From Pseudomonas guariconensis (GTDB lineage: Bacteria > Pseudomonadota > Gammaproteobacteria > Pseudomonadales > Pseudomonadaceae), in contig NZ_JAMYBK010000003.1 in the NCBI RefSeq assembly GCF_024127895.1, positions 124,001-188,000 on the forward strand: a DNA stretch of 64,000 bases, in the 5' to 3' direction. How positions within the stretch are numbered: position 1 is the stretch's first letter; each line of letters begins with the position of its first letter. Below the pieces are notes generated by a model, which had not been told where the DNA came from, ran no database searches, and saw only the letters and a list, made by a program, of their open reading frames with translations. A program made the position numbers and the translations under genes. Shown one piece after another: positions 1 through 8,497 of the stretch.

Positions 1-1350
1 TCCGATGATGTGCAAGGCACTGTTGTCGTAGCTGCCTGACAGCGTGTTGCCCGAGCGTGCCTTGGTTTGCTCCACGTCCATGTCGCCCAGCCAGATCAGG
101 GTATAGGCCAGGTGCAGGTCGAGGCCTTCGTCGACCTGGTAGTTGATGCCGGTCGCCAGGCGCCAGGCCTCGCCCATGGGGTTGTCGACCGTGCGGTCGT
201 CATCGTCCACCGCGGAGCTGTCGTACCCCAGCCCCAGGCTCCAGCGAACCCGGGGCGTGGCCTGGTACATGGCACCGATCGAGGCATGCCAGGTGTCCTT
301 GTACTTGCGATCGACCGTACGGCTGACGCCACCGCCGTTGGCGTCCACGTCGACCCCGACATCGCCGAAGTCGCTCCAGTCCTGCCAGCCGAGGCTGCCG
401 AGCAGTTTCCATTGCTCGTCGAGGTCGTGCGCCACGCTGAAGGTCACGGTCTGCGGCACGTTGAGGTCCAGCTCCAGGGAGTCGAGGCGACGCAAGCCGG
501 CATTGAGGAGCGGGTTGCTGATGTTGCGCACATGAGGGCTGTCCTCGAACTCCAGCTTGATCTTGCTGGTGTAGGCCAGGCCCACGGTCGTGCGCGGGGA
601 CAGTTGGTAGAGCACGCCGAGGTTGACGCCGGTACCGACGTCGGTGTCCTGGTATTCCAGCTGGCCGTCCGGGCGGTTCCGCAGGCCCAGCAGGTTGTTG
701 TTGATCGCCATTTCGGTGCGGTAGTAGCCATACATGATGCGTGGACCGATACCGACGGAAAGCTCGTCGGTGAACTTGTACGCCAGGGTCGGCTGGAACG
801 AGACACCGATGACCGCAGCCTCCTGGGTGAAGTAGCGACCGGCCCAGTCATCATCGTAGTCCAGTGCCAGGCCGAAGTTCCCGTACATGCCGAAGCCGAT
901 CGCCGCCCGGTCGTCGAGCTGATGGCTGATGAACAGGCTTGCGCCGGGCAGGTACTCCAGGCCATTGCCCCCTTCGTTGCCCTCGAACTGATTGTCGCCA
1001 CCGCGCGAGAAGCGCAGGTCGCCGAGGATCACCTGGGCGTTGGCACTGACCTGGGTGCCTTGCAGCTGGGTGATGCCTGCCGGGTTGTTCATCAATACGC
1101 TGGGGTCGGTGGCCAGTGCGGCGGATCCGGCATTGGCCAGGCCGTTCCCTTCCTGCCCGGTTTCATAGATGAAGATGCCACCGGCGGACGCGTGGCTGGC
1201 GGTGAGCAGGAGTGCGCAGGCCAGTGCCCGGCGCAAGGCCGGGCAGGGCGATAGGGGGCCGGGAACCGGCGTGCAAGCAGCGTCCAGCGACGTGTCGTCC
1301 TTCGCGCTGTTGGCTACAGGTGCCCTGTGGGCTCGGTGCTTGTTCGTCAT
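1..1350 (-). CDS. OmpP1/FadL-family outer-membrane transporter (3' end off window)
   Basis: Reading leftwards from ATG at 1350, this frame is open to the window edge (450 codons). It encodes a hydrophobic export signal at about residues 40-56 (core ALACALLLTASHASA) followed by GGIFIYETGQEGNGLANAGSA and the NNPAG motif typical of FadL/OmpP1 long-chain fatty acid or hydrophobic-compound channels. Alternating beta-strand sequence continues to the edge, ending ...SALHIIG, so only a few C-terminal residues should be missing. These proteins form 14-stranded outer-membrane barrels that admit hydrophobic substrates. About 38 residues precede the apparent signal peptide, so the true start may lie downstream, although no in-frame ATG is available. 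The substrate cannot be told from sequence. The gene runs opposite to the neighbouring sulfatase/Bat block. Confidence 0.88.
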   Translation of the reverse strand, partial: MTNKHRAHRAPVANSAKDDTSLDAACTPVPGPLSPCPALRRALACALLLTASHASAGGIFIYETGQEGNGLANAGSAALATDPSVLMNNPAGITQLQGTQVSANAQVILGDLRFSRGGDNQFEGNEGGNGLEYLPGASLFISHQLDDRAAIGFGMYGNFGLALDYDDDWAGRYFTQEAAVIGVSFQPTLAYKFTDELSVGIGPRIMYGYYRTEMAINNNLLGLRNRPDGQLEYQDTDVGTGVNLGVLYQLSPRTTVGLAYTSKIKLEFEDSPHVRNISNPLLNAGLRRLDSLELDLNVPQTVTFSVAHDLDEQWKLLGSLGWQDWSDFGDVGVDVDANGGGVSRTVDRKYKDTWHASIGAMYQATPRVRWSLGLGYDSSAVDDDDRTVDNPMGEAWRLATGINYQVDEGLDLHLAYTLIWLGDMDVEQTKARSGNTLSGSYDNSALHIIG

Positions 1351-1536
1351 GTCGTTTCAGTCCGCTCTTGTCCGTGGTGAAATGACAGGGTCTCGTCGGG
1401 TGGTGGAAAGAGAAGTCAATCGAGAAACAAGACGTTGACCAGCCCGCCCGAGCATCGCTTGCCGCCGGACTGCGTCAATGGAGCAATCAGGGCATTACGC
1501 CGGGGAGCCAGAATTCGAAGCTGTCCATGTCGTTCA

Positions 1537-1620
1537 TCAACTCATCGAGTTTGCCTTGCGCACCCTCGATTCCAGGCAATAGCGTTCTTGTCGATTCAAC
1601 GGTGTAGCGAGGGCGATCAT
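1537..1620 (-). CDS. possible 27-aa ORF or frameshifted gene remnant
   Basis: On the minus strand a good Shine-Dalgarno (AAAGGAG, six bases before the ATG at 1620) precedes a 27-codon frame beginning MIALATPLNRQERYC. The overlapping frame continues further and ends in a protein-like tail (DELMNDMDSFEFWLPGVMP, stop near 1487). One reading is a small gene broken by a frameshift; the other is chance. I recognise no family. It is listed only because the ribosome-binding site is strong. Confidence 0.2.
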   Translation of the reverse strand: MIALATPLNRQERYCLESRVRKANSMS

Positions 1621-2377
1621 GACAAGCTCCTTTCGATAGGGTGCGCTCTACCGTTGTCGGTAACTGCCAGCGGTATGTTTCGTACTGCTGGGCAAGGGTA
1701 GCTGCATTTCCTGGCGTCCATGCAGGCCCGGGCTGTCTTTTCGCGACAGGATCGGCGGAAGGCAAAAACGTTCAAAAAGATGCGTACGGACCATCAACTT
1801 TAGACGACAGGTTCCGCCACGCCCCATTCGATGGAAAAACCCGCAAATACTCGGCAAAACACTTGGCGGGATGAACGGCACACGCCTGGCATGCAGGCCC
1901 AGTAGCAGTGCGACTTGCTGGCGAGCAACTCGCCGAACTGCAGGAATGCGGTACCGCGAATGCTATCCATATCTTTGTCTTGCCTTTATATGACAGGGGT
2001 TCAAACGCAGCGCCTTGAGTATCGTCGCGGATACGCAGGCCTGCGGGAGGAGCCGACGATCACGCACGGCCAGTGCCACGGGGCCGATGAAGCCGTTGCT
2101 GATCATGTCGCCAGGCGCGGCCGCATGTTCTCTGTGCGACAGCGTAGCCCGGAGGGCCGCATGACGCATGATTGGTGAACGCCGCTGGCCCTGTGGGCGC
2201 TTGCCGGCGATGGCGCGCGCAGCGGCTCCAGGTGGCCGCAGGGCAGCACGAGAAACAACCGGCCGACATTGTCGCGTATTGGATATAGCCCGAGTGCCGA
2301 TGACCGAAATTTGACTACGCTAGAGCCCATTCGATCGGTAAAACGCGAAGCGGATCACTGAGGGACGGAGCGTGGGG
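1621..2377. other. gene-poor stretch, no supported coding sequence
   Basis: Short frames exist on both strands but none shows a family resemblance or a convincing start. Around 2190-2260 there is a degraded REP-like sequence (gcttgccggcgatggc). I see nothing else that can be called. Confidence 0.5.
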
Positions 2378-2534
2378 ATGAGGTGCTGGACCAGCATGAG
2401 GTCGCTGCTGTTGCTCGGTGCGTTGTTGTCGATGTTCATCACCATCCTGCCCCTTGCCCCTTGCCGCTGCCGCTGCCGCTGCCGCTGCCGAGGACGCGGT
2501 CTCGGTGGAAGGTACGCCGGAGCAGGATGAATGA
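2378..2534 (+). pseudogene. small exported protein frameshifted by a 7-bp tandem duplication
   Basis: ATG at 2378 has a nearby purine-rich GGAG/GGGG leader and opens a frame with a clear signal peptide (MRSLLLLGALLSMFITILPLA from the second ATG). The frame then becomes a Cys-Arg repeat (CRCRCR) and stops at 2530. The sequence CCCCTTG occurs twice in direct tandem (2450-2456 and 2457-2463). Removing one copy restores a frame running into an Ala-rich cleavage region and an acidic tail, EDAVSVEGTPEQDE, with stop at 2534. A (GCTGCC)n hexamer tract follows immediately. The natural product is therefore probably a roughly 48-aa exported acidic protein of unknown function. The duplication is either inactivating or a reversible slippage event. 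The gene lies just upstream of, and on the same strand as, the cytochrome gene. Confidence 0.55.
2450..2490 (+). repeat. tandem 7-bp duplication plus GCTGCC hexamer microsatellite
   Basis: Two copies of CCCCTTG abut four to five copies of GCTGCC (about 2464-2489). The tract lies inside the small exported-protein frame, and the 7-bp unit is not a multiple of three. Slipped-strand mispairing here would switch the reading frame. Confidence 0.75.
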
Positions 2535-2596
2535 CGCCTCGAACGCCATGCCGTACCGATTCATCACCCTCATCCCAGCATGAGTAAGGAAACCGT

Positions 2597-4879
2597 GTGT
2601 ATTGTCGTCCCCTGATCGTGTCGTTGTGCCTGCTGATGTTCGCCCCCATCGCCAGCTGGGCGCAGCAGGCCGGGAAGTCGCCGGCCCAGGCGAAGGAAGC
2701 CGAGGGCTACGCCGAAGCCTCCAGTTGCCAGGGTTGCCACCAGGTGCAGGCGGGGCAATGGAAGGACTCGGACCATGCCTGGGCCATGCGTGTCGCCAAT
2801 GCCGACAGCGTCCTGGGAGCCTTCGATGGGCGTACCTTCGACGATGCTGGGGTCCAGGCACGTTTTCAGCGCAAGGGCGGCCGCTACTTCGTCCACACGG
2901 AAGGCGCCGACGGCAAGCCTGCGGATTTCCAGGTGCGCTACACGTTTGGCTACTACCCGTTACAACAGTACCTGGTGGAGTTCCCCGGAGGGCGGTTGCA
3001 GGCGCTGACCATCGCGTGGGATAGCCGCACACGGGAGGAGGGCGGCCAGCGTTGGTTCTCCCTGTACCCCGGGCAGCGTTTCGCGCCCGATGATGCCCTG
3101 CACTGGACCGGACGCTACCAGAACTGGAACGCCATGTGCGCCGACTGCCACTCGACCCGCCTGCTCAAGCACTACGACGACCAGCACGACAGCTACGCCA
3201 CCACCTGGCAGGAACAGACCGTCGGCTGCCAGGGCTGCCATGGCCCGGCGCAGGCCCATGTGGACTGGGCCAAGCAGGCCAAGGGCGAAGGCAAGGCCTC
3301 TGCCTCGGCCGCACAGATGGGCTTGAAGGTCGATTTCAAGGCCCTGGACAACAAGGGGTTGGTCGAGCAATGCGCCTTCTGCCACAGCCGCCGGCAATCC
3401 CTGGGTATGGGCCAGCAGCCCGGCAAACCGCAACTCGATGCCTCGCTACCGGCCACCTTGCGTGAGGGCATGTACCACGCCGACGGCCAGATCGATGGCG
3501 AGGTGTACGTCTACGGGTCGTTCTCCCAGAGCAAGATGTTCGCCGCCGGGGTGGGTTGCACCGATTGTCACGACCCGCACACCACCCGCGTGAAGATCCA
3601 GGGCAATGCACTTTGCCAGCAATGCCACAACCCCCATCCGCCCACCAGCCGCTTCCCCAGCCTGCAAGGCAAGGACTACGACAGCCCGGAGCATCACCAT
3701 CATGCCCAGGGCTCGGCCGGTGCGCAGTGCGTGAACTGCCACATGCCGAGCAAGACCTACATGGTCGTCGACCCCCGGCGCGACCACAGTTTGCGGGTGC
3801 CGCGGCCAGACCTTGCTGACAAGTCCGCCAGCCCGGATGCCTGCACGGCGTGCCACACCGACAAGCAACCCGCCTGGGCGGCCACGGCGATCCAGGACTG
3901 GTTCGGCACGCCCCAGCGTCCGTCCCATTACGGCGAGACATTCCATGCCGTGCGCAGCGGCCAGGGCGATCGGTTGAGCCTGCTGACCGCGATCATCGCC
4001 GATATCGGCAAGCCCCCGATCGTTCGGGCCACCGCCGCTCAACAACTGACCGAGCTCGGCGCCCCGGCCATCACACCGTTGAGCTGGGCGCTCAACTCCA
4101 AGGAAGGGGTGGTACGCGCCTACGCCGCCGCCGGCTTCGCCCGTGTACCTGAACAATCGCGCATCCAGCGATTGCTGCCATTGCTGGACGACCCTCTGCT
4201 GGCCGTGCGTGACGAGGCCCTGCGCGCCTTGGCCGACGTGCAACCGCAAGCACTTGCAGCCGAGCGCCGGGAGGCGTTCAAGGCGCAGTTGGCCGACTAT
4301 GAGCGGCGTTTGCGCGACAACGCCGACCTGCCCGGCGGCAGGCTCAACCTGGCGGTGCTGCTGCAACGCCTCGGGCGGCAGCCGGAAGCCATCGAGCAAT
4401 ACCGCCAGGCCCTGCGCCTGGATGCGCATTTCTCTCCCGCCCGGGTCAACCTGGTGACGCTGTACAGCGGTGCAGGTCAGCTCGACGAGGCGCAGGCGCT
4501 GCTGCGCGAAGGCCTTGCGCTGAAGGACATGCCGGCCAGCGACCACGGGAACCTCGCCTACATGCTGGCCTTGCTGCTGGTCGAGCAGGGCAAGGCCGAC
4601 GAAGGCCTGGAGTGGCTGGGCGTGGCCGCCCGGGAGATGCCCGGCAATGCCCGAGTGCACTACAACCAGGGGTTGCTGTTGGCCCAGATGAACCGGCGTG
4701 ACGAGGCGTTGCAGACGCTGCGCAAAGGCCTGGAGGGCTCGCCCGAAGACCCAGATCTGCTCTATGCGCTGGCTTACCTGCATGCGACGGCCGGCGAGGC
4801 GAGCCTGGCCGAACAGTATGCGCAGCGCATGCGCGCGGTGGCTCCGGACGATCCTCGTTTGCCTCCGACGCGACAGTGA
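2597..4879 (+). CDS. octaheme c-type cytochrome with HEAT-like and TPR C-terminal region
   Basis: The start is GTG at 2597, chosen because AAGGA lies six bases upstream and a Sec signal peptide follows (MYCRPLIVSLCLLMFAPIASWA). The 760-aa product carries eight CXXCH haem-attachment motifs in its first 420 residues: CQGCH, CADCH, CQGCH, CAFCH, CTDCH, CQQCH, CVNCH and CTACH. A helical-repeat segment follows (about 460-550), then TPR repeats (about 570-750). This is the cytochrome c554/multihaem family with a fused protein-interaction region and should be periplasmic. The substrate is unknown. As first gene of the MoxR/Bat/sulfatase block it could supply electron transfer to the envelope process served by those genes; that is inference. 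Confidence 0.9.
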   Translation: MYCRPLIVSLCLLMFAPIASWAQQAGKSPAQAKEAEGYAEASSCQGCHQVQAGQWKDSDHAWAMRVANADSVLGAFDGRTFDDAGVQARFQRKGGRYFVHTEGADGKPADFQVRYTFGYYPLQQYLVEFPGGRLQALTIAWDSRTREEGGQRWFSLYPGQRFAPDDALHWTGRYQNWNAMCADCHSTRLLKHYDDQHDSYATTWQEQTVGCQGCHGPAQAHVDWAKQAKGEGKASASAAQMGLKVDFKALDNKGLVEQCAFCHSRRQSLGMGQQPGKPQLDASLPATLREGMYHADGQIDGEVYVYGSFSQSKMFAAGVGCTDCHDPHTTRVKIQGNALCQQCHNPHPPTSRFPSLQGKDYDSPEHHHHAQGSAGAQCVNCHMPSKTYMVVDPRRDHSLRVPRPDLADKSASPDACTACHTDKQPAWAATAIQDWFGTPQRPSHYGETFHAVRSGQGDRLSLLTAIIADIGKPPIVRATAAQQLTELGAPAITPLSWALNSKEGVVRAYAAAGFARVPEQSRIQRLLPLLDDPLLAVRDEALRALADVQPQALAAERREAFKAQLADYERRLRDNADLPGGRLNLAVLLQRLGRQPEAIEQYRQALRLDAHFSPARVNLVTLYSGAGQLDEAQALLREGLALKDMPASDHGNLAYMLALLLVEQGKADEGLEWLGVAAREMPGNARVHYNQGLLLAQMNRRDEALQTLRKGLEGSPEDPDLLYALAYLHATAGEASLAEQYAQRMRAVAPDDPRLPPTRQ

Positions 4880-4889
4880 CTCGAGGGCG

Positions 4890-4921
4890 CCCAGGGTGTT
4901 CTTTACACGACACGCCCTGGG
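4890..4921 (+). terminator. candidate terminator after the cytochrome gene
   Basis: CCCAGGGTGT (4890-4899) pairs with ACGCCCTGGG (4912-4921) across a 12-base loop, with one mismatch, and is followed by TGACTTTTCG. The T-run is weak, so partial read-through into moxR is possible. Confidence 0.45.
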
Positions 4922-5075
4922 TGACTTTTCGATGGCGAACAATGACCTGTGAGCTAGAGTTACCACGCATCTTCATCTGCACCGTGGCATGGGCAGTGTG
5001 CCGGTTGGTTTCGGCAGGTCGCTGGCAGGGAAGTCGGTTCACCGGGTGATTGACGCAACTCAAGGACAACGACGC

Positions 5076-6056
5076 ATGAGCATTCGTGATGAGATCGCCG
5101 GCCTGCAGGCCCAGGTCGGGCTTCAGGTCCTCGGCCAGGAGCAGACCATTGGCCATATCATGCTGGGCCTTCTGGCCAATGGTCATGTACTGCTGGAGAG
5201 CCTGCCCGGCCTGGCCAAGACCCGTACGGTCAAGGCCCTGGCCACCCACCTGGATGCGCGCATGAGCCGTATCCAGTTCACCCCCGACCTGCTGCCCTCG
5301 GACATCACCGGCGGCGAGATCCTGCAGCAGACCGAGGCCGGCAACCAGCTCAGGTTCCAGCCAGGCCCGCTGTTCGGCAACGTGATCCTGGCCGACGAGA
5401 TCAACCGGGCGCCGGCCAAGGTCCAGGCGGCGCTGCTGGAGGCCATGGAAGAGCGGCAGATCACCGTGTCCGGGCAGACCCACGCGATGCCGGGGCTGTT
5501 CATGGTCCTGGCGACGCAGAACCCCATCGAGCAAGAGGGGACTTACCCACTGCCCGAGGCGCAGATGGACCGCTTCCTGATGAAACTGCTCATCGACTAC
5601 CCGAAGGTCGAGGATGAAGCCCACGTCCTGCGTCTGGTCCGCAGCGAAGACCAGCGCCAGCAGGCCGGGGTCGGCGGCGAGCCGGCAGCGCCCATGGCGC
5701 AGGAGACGATCTTCGCGGCACGGCGTGAAGTCGGTTCGGTGCACGTATCCGAGGCGATCGACCGCTACCTAGTCGACCTGATCAACGCGACCCGCCACCC
5801 GGCCGACTACGACGCCGACCTGCAGCGCTGGATCAAGGTCGGCGCCAGCCCGCGCGGCGGTATCGGCCTGGACCGCGTCGCCCGGGCCCACGCCTGGTTG
5901 TCCGGCAGCGACTATGTGACGCCCGACGATGTGCGCTCGGTGCTGCACCCGGTGCTGCGCCACCGCTTGCTGCTGTCGTATGACGCCGTGGCCGATGGTG
6001 TCAGTGCCGACCAGGTGCTGGATCGTCTGCTCGACACTGTTGCAATCCCTGCCTGA
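5076..6056 (+). CDS. MoxR-family AAA+ ATPase
   Basis: 326 aa. The start at ATG 5076 is preceded by AAGGA; an in-frame upstream extension has no typical MoxR sequence. Walker A lies at about residues 36-49 (LESLPGLAKT), Walker B at about 105-113 (VILADEINRAP), and the sensor region LATQNPIEQEGTYPLPEAQ is near 145-165. MoxR ATPases act as chaperone-like machines with von Willebrand-domain proteins in metal insertion or maturation of envelope and enzyme complexes. The next genes encode exactly the usual partners (DUF58, BatA, BatB, BatD). The cytoplasmic ATPase probably drives assembly of something in this operon, such as the sulfatase or multihaem cytochrome; the client is inferred. Confidence 0.93.
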   Translation: MSIRDEIAGLQAQVGLQVLGQEQTIGHIMLGLLANGHVLLESLPGLAKTRTVKALATHLDARMSRIQFTPDLLPSDITGGEILQQTEAGNQLRFQPGPLFGNVILADEINRAPAKVQAALLEAMEERQITVSGQTHAMPGLFMVLATQNPIEQEGTYPLPEAQMDRFLMKLLIDYPKVEDEAHVLRLVRSEDQRQQAGVGGEPAAPMAQETIFAARREVGSVHVSEAIDRYLVDLINATRHPADYDADLQRWIKVGASPRGGIGLDRVARAHAWLSGSDYVTPDDVRSVLHPVLRHRLLLSYDAVADGVSADQVLDRLLDTVAIPA

Positions 6057-6069
6057 AGGGGAGGTCGCC

Positions 6070-7011
6070 ATGCCCGTTGTCGCCGACGGCGCGGTCTACG
6101 CCTCGCTGGAGCAATTGATGCTGCTGGAGCACCGCGTGCGCGGCTTGAGCTTCCTGTCGCGCCAGCCATTGTCCAGCGTGCTCTCCGGCAACCATGCCGC
6201 ACGCTTGCGTGGCCGTGGGCTGAGTTTCGACGAGCTGCGCCAGTACACGCCCGGCGACGACCTGCGCCACCTCGACTGGCGCGCCTCGTTGCGCTACAGC
6301 AAGCCGTTCGTGCGCAGCTACACCGAGGAGCGCGACCGCCCGACGCTGGTGCTGGTGGACCAGCGCATGAGCATGTATTTCGGCTCGCAGCGTGTGTTCA
6401 AATCGGTCACCGCCGCCGAACTGGGGGCGATCGGTGCCTGGATGGCCCTTCACGCAGGCGATCGGGTCGGGGGCCTGGTGTTCGGCGACAAGGACATCGA
6501 GTCGATCCGGCCATTGCGCAGCCGGGCCCGGGTCGAGGCCCTGTGCGCGGCGATCGTCCGGCATAACCACAGGCTTCATGCCATGCAGGCCGACGACGAG
6601 CAAGCGGGCCAGCTCGACCGGGTATTGCGCCACTGCCTGGGCATCGCAGGGCATGACCATCTGATCGTCATCATCAGCGATTTTGCCGGCGTGACGGAGC
6701 AGACCTTGCAGTTGCTGCGCCAACTGGCCGCTCATAACGACGTGCTGGCCCTGCAGGTGTTCGATCCCATTGCCTTGCAGGTGCCAGACCGTGGACGGTT
6801 GACCGTGACCCAAGGCCAGGTACAGGTCGAGCTGGAGATAGAGCGTCGCCAGGTCAACCGGCCGCTGGGCGATTTTCTCGCCGGGCGGCTGAAGGATGTC
6901 GCCACGCTGCTGCGGCGCAGCCAGGTGCCGTTGATGATGTTCAGCACCGGGCGCGACAGCCTCGAGCAGCTGCGCGCTGAACTGGGACGGCTGACGGCGG
7001 TGGCACGATGA
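6070..7011 (+). CDS. DUF58-domain protein (MoxR partner)
   Basis: 313 aa from ATG 6070, preceded by AGGGGAGG. The start is 13 bases after moxR. The DUF58 signature is visible at about residues 55-75 (YTPGDDLRHLDWRASLR) and is followed by a VWA-like fold (TLVLVDQRMSM, about 95-105). DUF58 proteins are almost always encoded beside MoxR and are thought to work with it. The stop overlaps the next gene start by four bases (ATGA), so the two are translationally coupled. Confidence 0.9.
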   Translation: MPVVADGAVYASLEQLMLLEHRVRGLSFLSRQPLSSVLSGNHAARLRGRGLSFDELRQYTPGDDLRHLDWRASLRYSKPFVRSYTEERDRPTLVLVDQRMSMYFGSQRVFKSVTAAELGAIGAWMALHAGDRVGGLVFGDKDIESIRPLRSRARVEALCAAIVRHNHRLHAMQADDEQAGQLDRVLRHCLGIAGHDHLIVIISDFAGVTEQTLQLLRQLAAHNDVLALQVFDPIALQVPDRGRLTVTQGQVQVELEIERRQVNRPLGDFLAGRLKDVATLLRRSQVPLMMFSTGRDSLEQLRAELGRLTAVAR

Positions 7012-7514
7012 CCAAGGTGGCCGCGCCGAACATCGACCAGTTGCGCGAATTGGCCTTGCCGCCAATGCCCGTCAGCTACTGGCCGCAGACCTGGGGCTGG
7101 CTGGCCGTGTTGCTGGTCCTGCTGGCGATCGCCGCAGGGTTGGTCACTTGGCGCTACCTGCGCTGGCGCCGCAACCTCTATCGCCGCGAGGCGCTGGCGC
7201 GCCTGGAGGTGCTGGTGCAGACGTCGAACGATCCCTTGCAACGCCTGGCGGCACTGCGCGAGGTCCCGCAGTTGCTCAAGCGCGTGGCCCTGTCGATGCC
7301 CGCGCCGGAGGCCGTGGCCACGCTGCGTGGGCAAGACTGGCAGGCATTCTTGCAGCGCCACAGCCGCGCACCGCTGCCAGAGTGGTTCGCCGAACGCCTG
7401 GCGCTGCTGGCCTATGCGCCAGCCGAGCGGGTACTGGCTTTGCCCGAGGCGGATCTCCAGGCCTTGCTGGCGACCTCCCGACACTGGATCGAGGTGCACC
7501 GTGTGGCAGCTTGA
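7008..7514 (+). CDS. DUF4381-type single-pass membrane protein
   Basis: 168 aa. The N-terminus contains LRELALPPMPVSYWPQTWGW followed by one transmembrane helix (about 25-47) and a basic, helical cytoplasmic part. This arrangement and its position between DUF58 and BatA match the DUF4381 family found in MoxR/Bat operons. It overlaps the upstream gene by four bases, and the next gene starts inside its last codons. Confidence 0.85.
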   Translation: MTKVAAPNIDQLRELALPPMPVSYWPQTWGWLAVLLVLLAIAAGLVTWRYLRWRRNLYRREALARLEVLVQTSNDPLQRLAALREVPQLLKRVALSMPAPEAVATLRGQDWQAFLQRHSRAPLPEWFAERLALLAYAPAERVLALPEADLQALLATSRHWIEVHRVAA

Positions 7515-8496
7515 CTACCCCTGGTTGCTGCTGTTGCTGCCGTTGCCCTGGCTGGCCCGCCGTTACCTGGGCACCTACCGGGAATCACGCAGCGCCCTGC
7601 GGGTACCGTTCTTCGCCGCCATGAGCCGGGCCGTGGGCCAGGAACCCGGCAGTGCCCGTGCCGAAGGCGATCGCTGGCAACTGCCGTTGAACCTGCTGGT
7701 CTGGGGCCTGGTGCTGCTGGCCTGCGCACGGCCGGTACTGGTGGAAAAACCCATCGAGCGCGAGCTGCCAGTGCGCGACCTGATGCTGGCGATCGACATT
7801 TCCCAGTCCATGGCCACCACCGACTACGACGACCCTTCCGGGCAACGGGTGGACCGCCTGCAGGCCGTCAAAGGGGTGGTACGCGCGTTCATCGACCGGC
7901 GCAAGGACGACCGTATCGGCCTGATCGTGTTCGGCACCGCGGCCTATCCGCAGGCGCCGCTGACGCTGGACCATGCCAGCCTGGGCATCCTGCTCGACGA
8001 AGTCGGCATCGGCATGGCCGGGCCGAACACCGCCCTGGGCGACGCCATCGGCCTGACCATCAAGTTGCTGGACAAGGCCAAGGAACAAGAAAAGGTGTTG
8101 ATCGTGCTGACCGATGGCAACGACACCGGTAGCGCGATCACGCCCGACCATGCCGCGCGCATGGCTCGGGAGCGCGGCATCGTGGTGCACACCATCGGCA
8201 TCGGCGACCCCGAGGCCAGCGGCGAGGCCAAGGTCGACCTGCAGGCCCTCCAGGCCATCGCCCAGCAGACAGGCGGGCGTTTTTTCCATGCCGGTGACCG
8301 TGCCGCGTTGCAGGAGGTCTATGCCACCCTCGACCGGATCACGCCCCATCGGGTCAAGACCTTCAGCCACCAGCCCAGGCGCGAGCTGTTCTGCTGGCCA
8401 TTGGGCGCGGCGCTGCTGGCATTGCTGCTCGGCCATGGTATGGCGGCCCTGGCCACGGCACGCCGTGCAGGCAAAGGGCAAGCCACGGAGCGCTGA
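7501..8496 (+). CDS. batA: BatA-like von Willebrand factor A domain membrane protein
   Basis: GTG at 7501 is taken as start because it gives the family N-terminus WQLDYPWLLLLLPLPWLARR; the frame continues from there without an ATG. The 331-aa product has two N-terminal membrane segments, a VWA domain with MIDAS residues DISQS near residue 99 and later T and D residues (LTDGNDTGS), and a C-terminal transmembrane helix (about 305-325). BatA proteins are inner-membrane partners of MoxR, with the metal-binding VWA domain for protein contacts. The start overlaps the preceding DUF4381 gene by 14 bases. Confidence 0.88.
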   Translation: MWQLDYPWLLLLLPLPWLARRYLGTYRESRSALRVPFFAAMSRAVGQEPGSARAEGDRWQLPLNLLVWGLVLLACARPVLVEKPIERELPVRDLMLAIDISQSMATTDYDDPSGQRVDRLQAVKGVVRAFIDRRKDDRIGLIVFGTAAYPQAPLTLDHASLGILLDEVGIGMAGPNTALGDAIGLTIKLLDKAKEQEKVLIVLTDGNDTGSAITPDHAARMARERGIVVHTIGIGDPEASGEAKVDLQALQAIAQQTGGRFFHAGDRAALQEVYATLDRITPHRVKTFSHQPRRELFCWPLGAALLALLLGHGMAALATARRAGKGQATER

Positions 8497-8497
8497 C

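Noticed and set aside
1900..2270. Minus-strand frames around 1963-2269 as real genes
   Set aside because: No family similarity, poor starts, and overlap with REP-like sequence.
2464..2490. CRISPR or VNTR protein repeat
   Set aside because: It is a short hexamer microsatellite without spacers.
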